Source: Desulfonema magnum
GTDB lineage: Bacteria; Desulfobacterota; Desulfobacteria; Desulfobacterales; 4be13
DNA length: 64,000 nucleotides
Assembly (NCBI RefSeq): GCF_017377395.1
Contig: NZ_CP061800.1
Coordinates: 7,089,633 to 7,153,632 of the forward strand
Direction of reading: 5' to 3'
The position numbers and the translations under genes are program-made. A model generated the notes under the pieces. It saw only the letters and a list, made by a program, of their open reading frames with translations, did not search any database and was not told the DNA's origin. Positions 28,205-37,123 of this stretch are shown here, piece by piece. Position 1 is the first letter of the stretch; each line of letters begins with the position of its first letter.

Positions 28205-28276
28205 TTTGTCATTGTTACAATGAACCATTCAACAAGCTGAAAATTAAATAAAAATCATATCCTCACCTCTCACTTC

Positions 28277-30154
28277 TCATTTCTCACTTCCCAACAGTTT
28301 TCTGGCCGCGTCTGCGATGGCGGGTGCGTCAATGCCGTATTTTGATCTGAGGAATTTCTGGGGACCGTGTTCGACAAATGTATCTGGTATGCCGATACGT
28401 TCAAGCTGAAAATTGGTTACGCCTTGGTCACACAGACATTCCAGGACTGCGCTTCCGAATCCGCCGTCGCGTACATTTTCTTCTACGGTGATCATCCGGG
28501 GTATTTTTCTGGCAAGGGAACAAATCAGTTCCGAGTCAAGTGGCTTTACAAAGCGGCTGTTGACCACTGTGGCGGATATTCCCTGTTCTGTCAGTTGTGA
28601 GTGCGCGTCAAGGGCATCGTTGACAGAACTTCCTACGGCCAAAATAAGAATATCGTCTCCATGTCTGAGAATTTCCCCTTTTCCCACAGGGACAGGAACA
28701 ATATTTTCTTCTATATCAACGCCTGTTCCGATTCCTCTCGGATAGCGGAACGCAATGGGGCCGTCATGCCCAAGGGCCGTGACAAGCATTTTGCACAGTT
28801 CGTTTTCATCTTTCGGAGCCATAATCACCATGTTAGGAAGGCTTCTGAGATAAGACAAATCAAACAGCCCCTGATGGGTAGGCCCATCTTCTCCCACAAT
28901 GCCGCCTCTGTCAAGTGCAAATACCACCGGAAGGCGCTCTATGCACACATCGTGCAATATCTGATCATAAGCACGCTGTAAAAAGGTGGAATATATGGCA
29001 ACAACGGGCCGAAATCCTTCAGCGGCCATTCCTGCTGCAAAGGTGACACCATGCTGTTCGGCAATTCCCACGTCAAAAAAGCGATCCGGATAGGTCTCTG
29101 CAAAATTTGTAAGCCCTGTGCCTTCCGGCATTGCCGCGGTAATGGCAACAAGCTTTTTGTTTTCCTCAGCCAGTCTGACCATAGCTTCGCCAAAAACCTT
29201 GGTGTAAGTGGGAACCGTGCTGCTGTCCGGGCATTCACCTGTTTCGATATTGAAACATCCGACACCGTGAAAATGAACAGGATTTCTTTCAGCAGGCAGA
29301 TACCCCTTTCCTTTTTTAGTGGTAACATGAAGCAGCACCGGCTCTCTGAGTTCTTTGATATTATTCAGTATGTTGATAAGATGGCTCAGACGGTGTCCGT
29401 TTATGGGGCCGAAGTATTCAAAATTAAAAGCTTCAAACAGCATCCCCGGTGTCACAAAGGTCATGAAAGATTCTTCCGAACGTTTTGCAAGCTGATAAAT
29501 ATCATCACCGATTTTAGGCAAAGATTTAAGAAAATCCCCGATTTCCTTTCTCAGACTCTGCATTTTTTTTGCTGAAAACGTGCGGCTTAAAAAAGAGGAC
29601 AACGCTCCCACATTGGGAGAAATGGACATATCATTATCATTTAATATTACAATAAGATCCTTGCCGCGGTCTCCGGCCTGGTTCAGCCCCTCATAAGCCA
29701 GCCCCGCTGTCATGGAACCATCCCCGATCACGGCAATCACTTTGGATTTCTCTTTTTTCAGACATCTCGCGCAGGCAATCCCGACACCGGCTGATATGGA
29801 AGTACTGCTATGCCCCACTGTGAAAGCGTCATAAGGGCTTTCACTCATGCGGGTAAACCCGGAAATTCCCCCGTGCCTGCGAAGGGTGTCAAATCGGTCT
29901 CTGCGTCCGGTCAGAAGCTTATGCGTGTAGGCCTGATGCCCCACATCCCAGATAATTTTATCTTCAGGGCTATTAAAAACATAGTGGAGAGCAATTGACA
30001 GTTCAACAGTACCAAGACTTGGAGCCAGGTGTCCCCCGTTTTTGGATACCACCTCAACAATAAATTTGCGTATCTCCGCGGCAAGCATCGGAAGCTCTGA
30101 AGGAGAAAGACGCTTCAGATCTGCGGGGGAATTAATTTTTTCTAAAAAACTCAA
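28277..30154 (-). CDS. dxs: 1-deoxy-D-xylulose-5-phosphate synthase
   Basis: A 625-residue thiamine-diphosphate enzyme that condenses pyruvate and glyceraldehyde-3-phosphate, the first step of the MEP isoprenoid pathway. The N-terminal signature is NGGHLAPSLGTVELSIALHY. The ThDP motif is GDGSMTAGLAYEGLNQAG...NDNDMSIS, and the transketolase C-terminal parts include DRGGIVGEDGPTHQG. It is in the same operon as ispA, the downstream prenyl transferase, which fits the pathway. There is no strong ribosome binding site. The gap upstream to ispA (about 770 bp) holds a mobile element. Confidence 0.97.
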   Translation of the reverse strand: MSFLEKINSPADLKRLSPSELPMLAAEIRKFIVEVVSKNGGHLAPSLGTVELSIALHYVFNSPEDKIIWDVGHQAYTHKLLTGRRDRFDTLRRHGGISGFTRMSESPYDAFTVGHSSTSISAGVGIACARCLKKEKSKVIAVIGDGSMTAGLAYEGLNQAGDRGKDLIVILNDNDMSISPNVGALSSFLSRTFSAKKMQSLRKEIGDFLKSLPKIGDDIYQLAKRSEESFMTFVTPGMLFEAFNFEYFGPINGHRLSHLINILNNIKELREPVLLHVTTKKGKGYLPAERNPVHFHGVGCFNIETGECPDSSTVPTYTKVFGEAMVRLAEENKKLVAITAAMPEGTGLTNFAETYPDRFFDVGIAEQHGVTFAAGMAAEGFRPVVAIYSTFLQRAYDQILHDVCIERLPVVFALDRGGIVGEDGPTHQGLFDLSYLRSLPNMVIMAPKDENELCKMLVTALGHDGPIAFRYPRGIGTGVDIEENIVPVPVGKGEILRHGDDILILAVGSSVNDALDAHSQLTEQGISATVVNSRFVKPLDSELICSLARKIPRMITVEENVRDGGFGSAVLECLCDQGVTNFQLERIGIPDTFVEHGPQKFLRSKYGIDAPAIADAARKLLGSEK

Positions 30155-30527
30155 AATGATAACTCCTATTTTGATTGAAAATTGACGATGTTACAGCTTT
30201 TTTAAAAATGTTTTTAAGAGAAGCAGAATTGTACTTCCCGCAACACTCTTGTTAAACGACCATGAAATTTTTTTCATCGGTGTATTTTTATGACAAAGAT
30301 TATAAAAAATTTTATCCGGCCTAATGAAGAAGGTTCATGCCATGGTTGAAACTGAACTTCTTTTTATCCTGTTTTTTTATAAAAACAAAGGAAAAAGTCA
30401 ATGGGGCGGAGAAGGTATTTCAGGGGTGGCAATGACCTGCTTTTAAGATACGCCGTTTTCGTATCATAACAATAGTTCTAACAGGTTATAAAAAGAATTA
30501 CACATAAAAAATTAATCTGATTATAAA
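30155..30527. other. intergenic stretch upstream of dxs
   Basis: I see no gene. A degenerate inverted-repeat end similar to the element at 8316 lies near 30470. The 770-bp gap, with the element that follows, separates ispA from dxs and may carry a dxs promoter. Confidence 0.45.
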
Positions 30528-30699
30528 CAATACCGTTCGGCACGATTTTTGCATACATTTGTAACTAACTGAATTCATATATCCGGAAAACTGAAATCCC
30601 GAAATGTCCGCCGGGCGTTTTTCGGAAACAATTTCTCCAAAATGCGGAAATGCCGGGCATTTCCGTCCGGCTATGCAAAAATCATGCCGAACGATATTG
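30528..30699. mobile_element. 172-bp miniature inverted-repeat element with perfect 9-bp target duplication
   Basis: Terminal inverted repeats of about 27 bp start CAATACCGTTCGGCACGATT and end with the near-complement ATCATGCCGAACGATATTG. The flanks are GATTATAAA at 30519-30527 and again at 30700-30708, an exact 9-bp duplication. Internal arms (GCCGGGCGTTTTTCGG...) form a further hairpin. There is no coding capacity, so movement would need a transposase in trans. Confidence 0.92.
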
Positions 30700-30926
30700 G
30701 ATTATAAAATAAAAATATTCAGCAGATCGAAAAATTTTTATTACGGCTGTAAAACCACACCTATCTCATTTTATCATAATTGATTCGTAGTTAATAACTA
30801 AGGATAACAGCTATATATCCTGACGAATAAAAATCAGTCCTTATTAAATTTTATCTGTGTGGCGCATGACCGCAACGATTATGACGGGCCGGAGCGTCAG
30901 ACCTGCGAGGTTTTGAAAACCTCTTT

Positions 30927-31805
30927 TTAGCGTTTCCTCGTAATAATATAAGTTGCGAGGGCGCGAAGCGGATCAGATTTGCTATCAAAAATATCAAGCG
31001 ATTGCAACGCATTGTTTATCATATTTTTTGCCGCTTGTTTGGATTTTTCAATTCCCATGACAGAAGGATAGGTACTTTTTTCCCGGATTTTATCCGTTCC
31101 GACAGCTTTGCCCAGCACCGCGGGATCCCCTTCAATATTCAGAATATCATCCATGACCTGAAAAGCCAGTCCGATATTTTTTGCATAAATTCTGAGATGT
31201 TCAATCTCTCTGGCCGTTCCCCGGCCTAATATGGCCCCGGAAGTTACAGACGCTTCAATCAGCGCGCCAGTTTTCAAGGCATGTATTTTTTCGAGCGCGG
31301 CTGAATCAAGTTCAACACCTTCCGAAGCAACATCTCTCATTTGCCCTTCTATCATCCCCTTGTATCCCACAGCGCGTGTAAGGATATTTATCACTTTAAG
31401 TAATTTTGATGCGTGATGCCCTGTGCTGTCTGACGAAAGGACCTGAAAGGCCAGCGTGAGCAGGGCATCCCCGGTAAGAATCCCTGTGGCTTCGTCATAA
31501 GCAATATGACACGTGGGTTTCCCCCTTCGCAGATCATCATCATCCATGGCAGGCAGATCATCATGAATTAAGGAATAGGTGTGAATCATTTCAATGGCAC
31601 AGGCCGCTGTCAGAACATCTTCAGCCTTTCCCCCGACAGCCTCGGCCCCGGCAATGCACAGAACAGGTCTGATGCGCTTTCCGCCTGCCATGAGAGAATA
31701 TCTCATGGCCGCTGATATCCGGGTTGAATCCTGTTTCAGAATTTCATTCAGAGCGTTGTTAATCTGTTTATTTTTTGAAGTAAGATATGAATTCAGGTCA
31801 AACAT
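30927..31805 (-). CDS. ispA: farnesyl/geranylgeranyl diphosphate synthase (IspA type)
   Basis: A 292-residue trans-prenyltransferase. The first aspartate-rich motif is DDLPAMDDDDLRRGKPTCH and the second is FQVMDDILNIEGD. GGKRIRPVL near the N-terminus binds diphosphate. It elongates dimethylallyl diphosphate with isopentenyl diphosphate in the cytosol; length and motif spacing suit farnesyl or geranylgeranyl synthases. It is cotranscribed after xseB, with a TGATAAT heptamer array in the gap, and precedes dxs. Confidence 0.95.
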   Translation of the reverse strand: MFDLNSYLTSKNKQINNALNEILKQDSTRISAAMRYSLMAGGKRIRPVLCIAGAEAVGGKAEDVLTAACAIEMIHTYSLIHDDLPAMDDDDLRRGKPTCHIAYDEATGILTGDALLTLAFQVLSSDSTGHHASKLLKVINILTRAVGYKGMIEGQMRDVASEGVELDSAALEKIHALKTGALIEASVTSGAILGRGTAREIEHLRIYAKNIGLAFQVMDDILNIEGDPAVLGKAVGTDKIREKSTYPSVMGIEKSKQAAKNMINNALQSLDIFDSKSDPLRALATYIITRKR

Positions 31806-31810
31806 ATTTA

Positions 31811-31860
31811 AAATCCGGTTGATAATTGATAATTGATAACTGATAATTGATAATTATCAA
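31811..31860. repeat. TGATAAT heptamer array upstream of ispA
   Basis: Six units of TTGATAA/CTGATAA type sit directly before the ispA start, in the position where a ribosome binding site would be expected. Confidence 0.85.
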
Positions 31861-31966
31861 ATTTTGGTCTTACTTTTATGCTTCGTTGCAAGACTTGGGC
31901 ATGACTGTTTGTGGCAAATGATTCGGTTTTGCCAAGGATTTGCGATGGTTCGGAAATCCCGATTTT

Positions 31967-32206
31967 TTAATCCTTTTCTGATGTGAAAGGCTGTTCAGAA
32001 ACATTTCCCTCCAGATCCTCCAACAGAATGGTGACCTTTTTTTCTGTTTCATCCAATTTTTCAGAACAAAACTTTGAAAGCTGCATCCCCTCTTCAAATT
32101 TTTTCATGGCTTTTTCAAGAGGCAAATCTCCGCTTTCAAGCTCCTGTACGATTTTTTCCAGTTGTTTCATTGCTTTTTCAAATGTCTGTTTTGTCTGTCT
32201 GGCCAT
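31967..32206 (-). CDS. xseB: exodeoxyribonuclease VII small subunit
   Basis: A 79-residue helical protein with the family pattern FEKAMKQLEKIVQELESGDLPLEKAMKKFEEGMQL. Several XseB chains wrap the XseA subunit in the nuclease that degrades single-stranded DNA to oligonucleotides. It overlaps the end of xseA by 29 bases, indicating translational coupling. Confidence 0.95.
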   Translation of the reverse strand: MARQTKQTFEKAMKQLEKIVQELESGDLPLEKAMKKFEEGMQLSKFCSEKLDETEKKVTILLEDLEGNVSEQPFTSEKD

Positions 32207-33404
32207 TATTTGATTTTCCTTCCACGCTGCACGTTAAAATTCCCTTTGCAAGTATCACTTCAAGATTCTGTCCCTTGTTTACCGTTTCCGAATTCGTGAC
32301 AACCCGGGCATCCGGAATGGTTCTCGTGATGCTGTATCCCCTGGACAGAATTGCGACAGGGCTTAAAGCGTGTAATCTGTCAGCCCGCCAGGAAAGGCGT
32401 TCACGTTTTTGGCGTATGCTGTTTATAAACGCTCTGACAAGGCGGGTGCCAAGATCATCTGTTTTCAATCTCAAATCCTGTATTTTTCGGCTGGGATGGG
32501 TCAGTTTTTCTGAAATTTCGTTTAAAAGTGAACGCTGGCGCTCAATATATCTGTAAAACCTCATTTTTAAACTCATTGAAAGCCTTATGCATTCCCGTGC
32601 AAGATCATCCTTTAACGGAATAACCAGCTCGGCCGCGGCCGAAGGGGTTGAAGCACGAATATCCGCAACAAAATCACAGATGGTAAAATCTGTTTCATGC
32701 CCCACAGCCGAAATAATAGGAATTTTTGACGCGAACACAGCTCTTGCCACAATTTCCGAATTAAAAGCATGGAGGTCTTCTAAAGATCCACCGCCTCTGC
32801 CAAGGATTGCCACATCCGAATCTTCCCGGCGATTTAAAAGCTCAATACCCGCGACAATTTCCATGTCCGCTCCCTGGCCCTGGACCTTAACTGGTACGAT
32901 TTCAATATGAACATTTGGAAATCGTCTGTTCACAATCTTTAAAACATCATGAACAACCGCACCGGTAGGTGAGGTGATCACGCTGATTTTTTTAGGTAAA
33001 AAAGGTAAATACTTTTTATGTTCTTTATCAAAAAGCCCTTCAGCGGAAAGGCGGGCTTTGAGCTGCTCAAAAGCCACTTGCAGTGCGCCGACTCCCGCAG
33101 GTTCCAAATATTCAAGGATAATCTGATAGTTGCCCCGGGGAGCATAGACACTTAGCCTGCCGAGGCCCGTCACATTCATTCCGTCTTCAAGGTCAAATTT
33201 TAAATTTCGGTTCTGACCGCGAAACATTACAGCACTTATCTGAGCATTTTCATCCTTTAATGTAAAATAGAAATGCCTGGAAGCCGGCATACGAAAATTG
33301 GAAATTTCCCCGAAAATCCAGATAAAAGAAAAATTTTCCTCAAGTAAGGATTTAATATCAGCGGTAAGCTCTGAAACAGTGTAAATTCTTTGTTGCATAT
33401 TCAT
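32178..33404 (-). CDS. xseA: exodeoxyribonuclease VII large subunit
   Basis: A 408-residue catalytic subunit. The N-terminal OB-fold is WIFGEISNFRMPASRHFYFTLKD, and the catalytic domain contains VAILGRGGGSLEDLHAFN and ISAVGHETDFTICDFVADIRASTPSAAAE. It degrades single-stranded DNA from both ends with XseB. Length is slightly short but complete. The ATG has no clear ribosome binding site and is preceded by a heptamer array. It is the first gene of the five-gene leftward operon. Confidence 0.96.
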   Translation of the reverse strand: MNMQQRIYTVSELTADIKSLLEENFSFIWIFGEISNFRMPASRHFYFTLKDENAQISAVMFRGQNRNLKFDLEDGMNVTGLGRLSVYAPRGNYQIILEYLEPAGVGALQVAFEQLKARLSAEGLFDKEHKKYLPFLPKKISVITSPTGAVVHDVLKIVNRRFPNVHIEIVPVKVQGQGADMEIVAGIELLNRREDSDVAILGRGGGSLEDLHAFNSEIVARAVFASKIPIISAVGHETDFTICDFVADIRASTPSAAAELVIPLKDDLARECIRLSMSLKMRFYRYIERQRSLLNEISEKLTHPSRKIQDLRLKTDDLGTRLVRAFINSIRQKRERLSWRADRLHALSPVAILSRGYSITRTIPDARVVTNSETVNKGQNLEVILAKGILTCSVEGKSNNGQTDKTDI

Positions 33405-33413
33405 ATGAAAAGG

Positions 33414-33471
33414 TGCTAAGTGTTAAATGTCAGCTGTTAAGTGTCAGGTATTAAGCGTCAAGTGTTAAGAA
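33414..33471. repeat. AGTGTTA/AGTGTCA heptamer array upstream of xseA
   Basis: Eight degenerate units (AAGTGTTA, CAGCTGTTA, AGTGTCA) start 10 bases before the xseA start codon. Confidence 0.8.
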
Positions 33472-33661
33472 ACAATAGAAATTTTTCATACTTTGTTGTG
33501 ACCCTGGGGTATGACCATTATGAAAAGATTATCATGGTTAAAAATTTCATTCAATCTTTTTTGATTTACATCACCAATTCATTGACTTTTTTTTATGATT
33601 ATGTGAAAGAGGTATATCATAATAATAGAAAATTGAATATGCCAAATTAGGGTTGAATCCA

Positions 33662-34015
33662 GTGAAGCTATTTGAAATACGAAATATTTTAAAAGCAGAG
33701 ATTCTGACAGGAGAGGATCAGCTAAATAAAACATTATTTGCAGGCGGGGGAGCAGACCTGATGGGAGATGTGCTGGCCGCAGTCGCAAAGGAAGCTGTTT
33801 TGCTTACAGGACTCACGACTGAGAATGTCATCCAAACTGCTAAAATTGCAGAAGTTGGCGCAATTGTTTTTGTAAGAGGTAAAAGACCAGGCAAAGACGT
33901 TATGAGGCTGGCAAGGTCCTATGGCCTGCCCATTCTGCTGACCCGCTATTCATTGTTTGTGGCAAGCGGACGTCTTTATATGAACGGGTTAAGAGGAATT
34001 GACGGGTCGTGGTAG
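33662..34015 (+). CDS. DRTGG-domain protein
   Basis: A 117-residue protein with the DRTGG-like fold: MKLFEIRNILKAEILTG, GADLMGDVLAAVAKEAVLLTG, AEVGAIVFVRGKRPG and GLPILLTRYSLF. Stand-alone members are common in anaerobes beside hydrogenase or electron-transfer genes; their role is unknown. A GTG start at 33662 is preferred because AGGG lies 9 bases upstream and the family begins MKL; a TTG three codons earlier is too close to that site. The next gene, the RnfB fusion, follows after 400 bp of heptamers, so a link with electron transfer is plausible but unproven. Confidence 0.8.
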   Translation: MKLFEIRNILKAEILTGEDQLNKTLFAGGGADLMGDVLAAVAKEAVLLTGLTTENVIQTAKIAEVGAIVFVRGKRPGKDVMRLARSYGLPILLTRYSLFVASGRLYMNGLRGIDGSW

Positions 34016-34424
34016 TTGGAAACTGGAAACTTGAGACTGGAAATTTGAAACTGGAAATTTGAGACTGGAAATTTGAAACTGGAAATTTGAAACTGGAAAC
34101 TTGAGACTGGAAATTTGAGACTGGAAATTTGAGACTGGAAACTGGAGACTGGAAACTGGAAATTAAGAATTGAGAACCGGATTCGAGTTTTCGGATTCCG
34201 GTTTTCAGTTTTCGGATACCAGTTTTGGCAGCCCTGCACAGATAATTATGAATCAGATTCAGTGTCTTGGCATTCTGAGAACTGAACGGGATTTATCACT
34301 ATCTTTGCAGCACTATCCCAAATTTCAAATTTCAAATTTCAAATTTCAAGTTTCCAGTTTCCAGTCTCAAGTTTCAAATTTCAAGTTTCAAGTTTCAAAT
34401 TTCAAATTTCAAATTTTTTATAAA
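34014..34424. repeat. two opposed heptamer arrays between the DRTGG and RnfB genes
   Basis: Units GGAAACT/GGAAATT/TTGAGACT run from 34014 to about 34163. The complementary-sense TTTCAAA/TTTCAAG/TTTCCAG units run from 34320 to 34424. The two arrays could pair to form a large stem around about 155 bp of non-coding DNA. Confidence 0.93.
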
Positions 34425-34441
34425 TTTTAGGAGTGTCAAGT

Positions 34442-36526
34442 ATGATAGAAGCAATTTGTATGATGGGAGGTTTGGGAATTGTCGTGGGGGTTGGTCTGGC
34501 CGCGGCATCAAAAATCTTTTACGTATATGTTGACCCTAAAATAGAGGCGGTCGAAGGAGCGCTTCCGGGGGCCAACTGCGGCGGTTGCGGCTTTCCGGGT
34601 TGCAGTGCCAATGCGGAAGCAATTGTGGCTGGCAAAGCTTCCCCGAATTCCTGTGTTGCCGCAGGGCCGGAGGTTGCCGAGGCGATTGCCGCCATACTGG
34701 GCGTGGCGATTGAAGCAAAAGAGCCTGACATTGCAAAACCCGGTTGTACTTTTGGGGTGCAGGATGCCGATATAAAATATATTTATAATGGTCTGAGCGA
34801 CTGCAGGGCAGCTGCTCTCCTCAGCGGCGGCATGAAAGTCTGTTCCGTGGGATGCCTCGGACTTGGCAGTTGTGCAAAAGCATGTCCGTTTGACGCAATT
34901 ACAATGGGGCCGGAAGGTCTTCCTGTGGTTGATGAAGAAAAATGCACAGGCTGCGGGACTTGCGAGCGGGTGTGTCCGAAACATATTATCAATCTTTCAT
35001 CCGTCACAAGGCGCATTTTGCGTGAATACACCACAGAAGAATGCACCACCCCCTGTCAGAGAGCCTGTCCTGCGGGAATTAATATACGGGAATATATCCG
35101 GCAGATTACGCTGGGGGATTATCACCGTTCTGTTCAGGTGATCAAGGAGCGGAATCCTTTTCCCACAGTTATTGGCAGAATTTGTCCCCGGCCCTGTGAA
35201 ACAGAATGCAGACGTCAGTTTGTGGATGAACCTGTTGCCATAAACTTCCTGAAACGGTTTGCCGCGGATTTTGAAAAGGAAAGCGGGAAGAGAATCCTGC
35301 CTTATAAAGCCCCGGACACAGGTCGAAAACTCGCTGTGATCGGCGGCGGTGTGGAAGGACTGTCGGCTGCTTATTTCACAGCCCGTCTGGGCCATGAACC
35401 GACCGTGTTTGAAGCAACTTCAAAACTGGGAGGACTGCTTCGAAGCGCCATTGCAAAAAACCGGCTTTCTGATGAGATCCTGGACTGGGATATCGAGGGT
35501 ATCCTTGAAATGGGGGTGACAGTTGAAAGTGAAAATACCTTGGGAAAGGATTTCACCATTGATTCGCTTTTGGAACAGGGATTTGAAACCGTTCTTCTGG
35601 CCTCGGGGGGATGGGACAGCCGTCTGACCCGCGGGGGAGCGAATATCGTGGAACAAACTGTTCCGGGTACGTTTCTGCTGCTGGACCTTATCAAATCTGA
35701 TGATAAAATTCCGTACAGAGCTGAATTTGTCATTGTCGGCGGGGAAAAACTTGCCCTTGATGCGGCCGAAAAAATCCGCAAAGACCTTGGTGTGACGAAT
35801 ATAACCATCCTGTTCCGGGAAACACGGGAATACAGTCCTGTGGAAGAGACTGAAATTAAAGCCTTTGAAGAAAAGGGCGGTAAGATTATTTTTAATGTCG
35901 GAATCAATCGTCTTTTTGGTGAAGGGGACTGTCTGACCGAACTGGAATATATTGAACTTGATACTTCCGAAAAGAAGATAATTCCTGCGAAAAACCTGTT
36001 TATGGCATCCGGACGATTTCCCGAAATGATCTTCACTCGTGATTCAAGACTGGCTGAAACAGAAACCCCTGAGGCTTCTGAAGCGGATAAAACCCCTTCA
36101 GGACCTGTCCTTTGGGAAGGCAGACCTCCTTACAAACAGCCTGCGTGCAGTGATGAAATCGGCCTGTTTTCCGAAGGGGATGTGCTGACCGATTACAGTG
36201 CCGCTATAAGAGCCATTGCCGCAGGACGACGGGCAGCCGCTTCCATGCATCAGATTATGTACGGACTTCCTTTGGATTTGTCTGAAAATGTGATCAAACC
36301 CGGATCCGTTATACAAAATATTGATCATGTTGAAAATGTTCTCCCAAATCCGCGTCAGATCATGCCATTAAGCAGCACAAAAGAACTGGCAGCAGGCGGG
36401 GAACTTGAAAAAGGATTTACAGAAGAAATGGCACGGGCCGAAGCCTCAAGGTGTCTCCAATGCGGACTGATCTGTTATGAACGTTCGGAAAACGTAGCAG
36501 AAAAAAAAGAAGCAGTGACCGCTTAA
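34442..36526 (+). CDS. rnfB: RnfB-type ferredoxin fused to a GltD-like FAD/NAD(P) oxidoreductase
   Basis: A protein of 694 residues from the ATG at 34442, chosen over a GTG nine bases earlier because TAGGAG is correctly spaced from it. The N-terminal membrane segment and the four-Cys cluster GANCGGCGFPGCSANAE are RnfB hallmarks. A ferredoxin part follows (CSVGCLGLGSCAKACP and CTGCGTCERVCP). From about residue 205 the sequence is the GltD/NfnB type: CQRACPAGINIREYIR, RICPRPCETECRR, the FAD motif LAVIGGGVEGLSAAY and a C-terminal ARAEASRCLQCGL. RnfB normally works in the six-subunit ferredoxin:NAD+ oxidoreductase. No other rnf gene is in the window, so this is either a distant subunit of that complex or an independent ferredoxin-linked enzyme. 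Confidence 0.85.
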   Translation: MIEAICMMGGLGIVVGVGLAAASKIFYVYVDPKIEAVEGALPGANCGGCGFPGCSANAEAIVAGKASPNSCVAAGPEVAEAIAAILGVAIEAKEPDIAKPGCTFGVQDADIKYIYNGLSDCRAAALLSGGMKVCSVGCLGLGSCAKACPFDAITMGPEGLPVVDEEKCTGCGTCERVCPKHIINLSSVTRRILREYTTEECTTPCQRACPAGINIREYIRQITLGDYHRSVQVIKERNPFPTVIGRICPRPCETECRRQFVDEPVAINFLKRFAADFEKESGKRILPYKAPDTGRKLAVIGGGVEGLSAAYFTARLGHEPTVFEATSKLGGLLRSAIAKNRLSDEILDWDIEGILEMGVTVESENTLGKDFTIDSLLEQGFETVLLASGGWDSRLTRGGANIVEQTVPGTFLLLDLIKSDDKIPYRAEFVIVGGEKLALDAAEKIRKDLGVTNITILFRETREYSPVEETEIKAFEEKGGKIIFNVGINRLFGEGDCLTELEYIELDTSEKKIIPAKNLFMASGRFPEMIFTRDSRLAETETPEASEADKTPSGPVLWEGRPPYKQPACSDEIGLFSEGDVLTDYSAAIRAIAAGRRAAASMHQIMYGLPLDLSENVIKPGSVIQNIDHVENVLPNPRQIMPLSSTKELAAGGELEKGFTEEMARAEASRCLQCGLICYERSENVAEKKEAVTA

Positions 36527-36545
36527 TCTCGGTAATCATACCTCG

Positions 36546-36576
36546 GACTTCCGGAGTTTTTTAAGCTTCGGAAGTC
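36546..36576 (+). terminator. hairpin after the RnfB fusion gene
   Basis: An 8-bp perfect stem GACTTCCG/CGGAAGTC with a loop containing TTTTTT lies 20 bases after the stop codon. There is no clear T tract after the stem. Confidence 0.5.
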
Positions 36577-36611
36577 TTGATAGTAGGGTGACCCACCGAC
36601 AAATGATGGGT

Positions 36612-37052
36612 CTCCGTAAAGGAAAAAGCCGGGTTTCTTTCCGATAATGTTTCATATCTGTCAGGGGAAGAAACCCGGCTTTTTTTCCCGGAATGATGCG
36701 TCTCGGAAAAGGAAAAAAGCCGGCTTTCTTTCCGATAATGTCTAATATCTGTCAGGGGAAGAAACCCGGCTTTTTTCCCGAAATGATGCGTCTCGGAAGA
36801 AGGAAAAAGCCGGGTTTCTTTCCGATAATGTCTAATATCTGTCAGGGGAAGAAACCCGGCTTTTTTTCCGGAATGATGCGTCTCGGAAAAGGGAAAAAGC
36901 CGGGTTTCTTTCCGATAATGTCTAATATCTGTCAGGGGAAGAAACCCGGCTTTTTTCCCGAAATGATGCGTCTCGGAAGAAGGAAAAAGCCGGGTTTCTT
37001 TCCGATAATGTTTCATATCTGTCAGGGGAAGAAACCCGGCTTTTTTTTTCGG
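36612..37052. repeat. five tandem 90-bp hairpin units (AAACCCGGCTTTTTT core)
   Basis: Five units with a 90-91 bp period. Each has a 17-bp stem, AAAAAGCCGGGTTTCTT and complement, around a loop of about 30 bases containing CCGATAATGTCTAATATCTG. The stem is kept while loop and linker vary slightly. Long open frames on both strands (peptides KKPGFF or KKAGFL) are by-products. The array ends 70 bp before the helicase gene. Confidence 0.93.
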
Positions 37053-37123
37053 ATGATACTTAATCCTCGTAATTTTGTTCTCTCCTGCCGGACGGCAGAG
37101 TACTGTCACAACCCACTTAATTT

